A stretch of DNA of 6,825 nucleotides from Opitutales bacterium (GTDB taxonomy: Bacteria > Verrucomicrobiota > Verrucomicrobiia > Opitutales > Opitutaceae), in NCBI GenBank assembly GCA_021772595.1, contig JAJFLS010000278.1:1-6825 (forward strand), given 5' to 3'. Positions 5,540-6,825 of the stretch are shown one piece after another (position 1 is the first letter of the stretch; each line of letters opens with the position of its first letter). Under the pieces are notes generated by a model, which saw only the letters and a program-made list of their open reading frames with translations, was not told the DNA's origin and made no database searches. The translations under genes and the position numbers were made by a program.

Positions 5540-5758
5540 TTACGCCTTCATCCTTTTAATCCTGAGCCTGTCGATGGACATCCTTGCTAAATTTTCCGTT
5601 TCTTCCGCCACATCCGTTTCAAGTTCTCCAATGAATGGGAATTGTCGCACTACCTTGGATACGCGTTGTAGATCGTCCTCCACGTCATGAGGGGCACTAA
5701 TCGCGCTTTTTCGCTGTATAGCTTGGACCTGCTCTCTTGCCGAAGAAAGGCGGTCCAC
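5540..5758 (-). CDS. Doubtful small ORF or gene remnant, hypothetical
   Basis: A 72-aa product, GTG start at 5758 and TAA at 5540, not recognised. It is charged and probably helical: the centre (DDLQRVSKVVRQFPFIGELE, then TDVAEETENLARMSIDRLR) has amphipathic spacing and reads more like protein than the overlapping plus frame. Against it: the GTG lies only 6 nt after the T-run of an intrinsic terminator on the same strand, leaving no room for a ribosome site or its own promoter in the gap, and the frame ends in basic residues without a domain boundary. It may be a decayed fragment whose original start was lost, or chance. Confidence 0.22.
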   Translation of the reverse strand: MDRLSSAREQVQAIQRKSAISAPHDVEDDLQRVSKVVRQFPFIGELETDVAEETENLARMSIDRLRIKRMKA

Positions 5759-5764
5759 TATTCG

Positions 5765-5792
5765 AAAAAAAAGGAGCCAGTGAACTGGCTCC
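5765..5792 (-). terminator. Rho-independent terminator of the exported ABM-like gene
   Basis: On the minus strand GGAGCCAG, loop TTCA, CTGGCTCC, followed at once by eight T (5772-5765). The 8-bp stem is perfect and G+C-rich and begins 31 nt after the TAA at 5824. This is a textbook intrinsic terminator, oriented to end transcription of the 5824-6588 gene. Confidence 0.9.
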
Positions 5793-5823
5793 TCCGATTG
5801 AAAATGATGAATATTTCTTCCGA

Positions 5824-6588
5824 TTATTCTTTAGGTCCTTCGTAACTCAGATCCGCGAGGTAATTAAGCATCACACGTTTGGATTCGACGATCAGGTCGT
5901 TCATACCTTCAAATATTGCGTCCCTCTCCTCTTCACTCAGGCTAGCGAATATACCCGGTTCATCTATCTCTGCCCAGGAATCGAGCGCGCTCGCAATATA
6001 GAATGAATTGATGTTTTCACCCATGACCACTCTGCCGCAACTGAATGAATCTGAACCCAGTTTACGAAGGGCCGGAGCCAGTGTTTCCCTGAGCCACGCC
6101 GCATAAGCGCCACCTTGGCCCGGTTTAACGGTTATTAGCCTAAGAGAGAGGAGATTCGGCTGCTTTCCATCATCCTCTTCAATTTTCAGGTCATCATAGT
6201 TTCGATACGTGATTTCCCGCCTCGATTGAATGGTGACAATAACGTCATTGACCCAGTTCGCCCATTCGGCCTCACCCATGGCGGGCTCATTTGTTCTATC
6301 GTAATCAGCCCAACTATCGAGTTCTGAGACGATATGGAACCTGTTGTGATCTCCTTTGATTTCTTGCCAAATAGAACGACCGAGACCACCGGCTTTCTTG
6401 GATGCCTCTGTCAATTTCTGCTGCAATTCAATCCAATCATTTACATGCTCGGAGTTGACGGTCACGACTCGTACATTGATTAAGCTATTGGTGTCTTGGG
6501 CTGACATAGATCCCATGAGGAAAGTTGCCGTGATGGCAACGAGAATAGGGTAATATATACCCAGGTTTTTAATACGGATTATATTCAC
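5824..6588 (-). CDS. Exported protein with two tandem ABM-like (dimeric alpha+beta barrel) repeats
   Basis: A 254-aa protein with a signal peptide (about 1-31: basic NIIRIKN, hydrophobic IYYPILVAITATFLMG, then SMSAQ before the likely cleavage site), so probably periplasmic or secreted. The mature part contains two copies of one ferredoxin-like unit. Unit 1 (about 36-132) starts INVRVVTV and carries FHIVSELDSWADYD at 84-97 and VNDVIVTIQSRREITYRNYDDL. Unit 2 (about 147-248) starts LLSLRLITV and carries FYIASALDSWAEID at 196-209 and MNDLIVESKRVMLNYLADL. The units resemble ABM/YgiN-type folds and presumably form an intramolecular version of the usual dimer. No catalytic residues are recognisable; function unknown. 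The GTG at 6588 is chosen because it opens a normal signal peptide; a TTG at 6654 would add 22 Ser/Pro-rich residues. No Shine-Dalgarno site is seen. Confidence 0.8.
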   Translation of the reverse strand: MNIIRIKNLGIYYPILVAITATFLMGSMSAQDTNSLINVRVVTVNSEHVNDWIELQQKLTEASKKAGGLGRSIWQEIKGDHNRFHIVSELDSWADYDRTNEPAMGEAEWANWVNDVIVTIQSRREITYRNYDDLKIEEDDGKQPNLLSLRLITVKPGQGGAYAAWLRETLAPALRKLGSDSFSCGRVVMGENINSFYIASALDSWAEIDEPGIFASLSEEERDAIFEGMNDLIVESKRVMLNYLADLSYEGPKE

Positions 6589-6673
6589 TGCGAATGGGGA
6601 ATTTAGACTAGAAGATTCGCTGTGCCGCGGGGTTGCGGTAGAGGGCGAAACCAACGAGGTGCTGGCAAAAATA

Positions 6674-6701
6674 AGTATAGTAATAGATAGGCCTCAATCA
6701 A
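6674..6701 (-). promoter_or_regulatory. Candidate sigma70-type promoter of the exported ABM-like gene
   Basis: On the minus strand TTGATT (6701-6696) and TATACT (6679-6674) are separated by 16 nt, close to the -35/-10 consensus, and would start RNA near 6667, giving a leader of about 80 nt before the GTG. Just upstream, TCCAAAAA (6714-6721) and TTTTTGGA (6737-6744) form an A/T-rich inverted repeat that could be a regulator site or an UP-like element. The rest of the segment to the right edge (6745-6825) shows no gene. Confidence 0.5.
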
Positions 6702-6825
6702 TAAAAAACCGTATCCAAAAATAAGGAAAACAGCATTTTTTGGAAACCCATCCCAAACGCTATTGAATCCTCTACTTGCGTATTCAGAAAACAGTACAGA
6801 CGTGCAAAGTAAACGCTTCTAAGAA

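Larger units (their letters stand above)
5246..5823. other. Long region of uncertain content between the channel gene and the exported ABM-like gene
   Basis: This 578-bp stretch contains the possible operator (5286-5302), a doubtful 72-codon minus-strand ORF (5540-5758) and the terminator of the exported gene (5765-5792). Between 5306 and 5539 I see no convincing gene. A 7-bp inverted repeat TGTTCCG (5491-5497)/CGGAACA (5530-5536) is present, and the fragments CTTCAAAT near 5484 and CTTCATCC near 5545 sit in a pyrimidine-rich setting. The forward frame open over 5352-5690 gives an Arg/Ser-rich product with no domain-like pattern and is treated as noncoding. The stretch may hold promoters or a decayed gene. 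Confidence 0.5.

Noticed and set aside
5566..5578. CCTGAGCCTGTCG, resembling a short palindromic repeat seen between genes in other bacteria
   Set aside because: Only one partial copy, too short and lacking its other half, and it lies in a possible ORF; not enough to call a repeat.
5352..5690. Plus-strand 112-codon open frame
   Set aside because: Arg/Ser/Phe-rich composition without domain pattern; it lies partly opposite a better-looking minus frame.
1..6825. tRNA, rRNA, CRISPR array, integrase or transposase gene
   Set aside because: None of the expected cloverleaf, conserved rRNA blocks, regular spacer repeats or transposase motifs were seen on either strand.

Overview
The window looks like chromosomal DNA of a free-living Gram-negative bacterium of moderate G+C. 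Weak Shine-Dalgarno sites, several exported proteins and abundant long intergenic palindromes would suit a PVC-group organism such as a marine Verrucomicrobiota. That placement is inference; no rRNA or marker gene is present. I see no phage, plasmid, CRISPR or tRNA signature.

Layout, left to right. (1) A possible 3' end of an upstream gene (2-214), then an exported PhoD-like metallophosphatase (178-1587, +). (2) A palindromic element (A, 1594-1670) between convergent genes. (3) A small cytosolic ABM-fold (YgiN-like) monooxygenase (1679-1984, -) divergent from a short-chain dehydrogenase/reductase (2381-3163, +). The 396-bp gap between them holds a second composite palindrome (B, 2121-2271), a nested hairpin (2291-2330), and two copies of GCGATCGC, each exactly 14 nt before one of the two start codons. 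(4) A third palindrome (C, 3259-3344). (5) A two-gene minus-strand operon: a pentapeptide-repeat protein fused to a two-TM K+-type channel (4223-5245), followed 6 nt later by an HDOD-domain signalling protein (3368-4216). (6) A poorly explained 578-bp stretch with a doubtful 72-codon ORF and a clear rho-independent terminator. (7) An exported protein made of two diverged copies of an ABM-like ferredoxin fold (5824-6588, -), with a plausible promoter at 6674-6701.

The most notable signal is outside the genes. Elements A, B and C are inverted pairs of REP-like units, each with a GTAG (or one-base variant) foot and an imperfect hairpin. In A and C the only difference between the two arms falls in an unpaired position (bulge or loop) of the unit hairpin, which suggests that each arm folds by itself. 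This is the organisation of REPIN/BIME elements mobilised by RAYT (TnpA_REP) enzymes. The best protein-level candidate for unusual biology is the pentapeptide-channel plus HDOD pair, whose translation appears coupled. The SDR and ABM genes may share regulation through the paired octamers. No pathway linking all the genes is evident.
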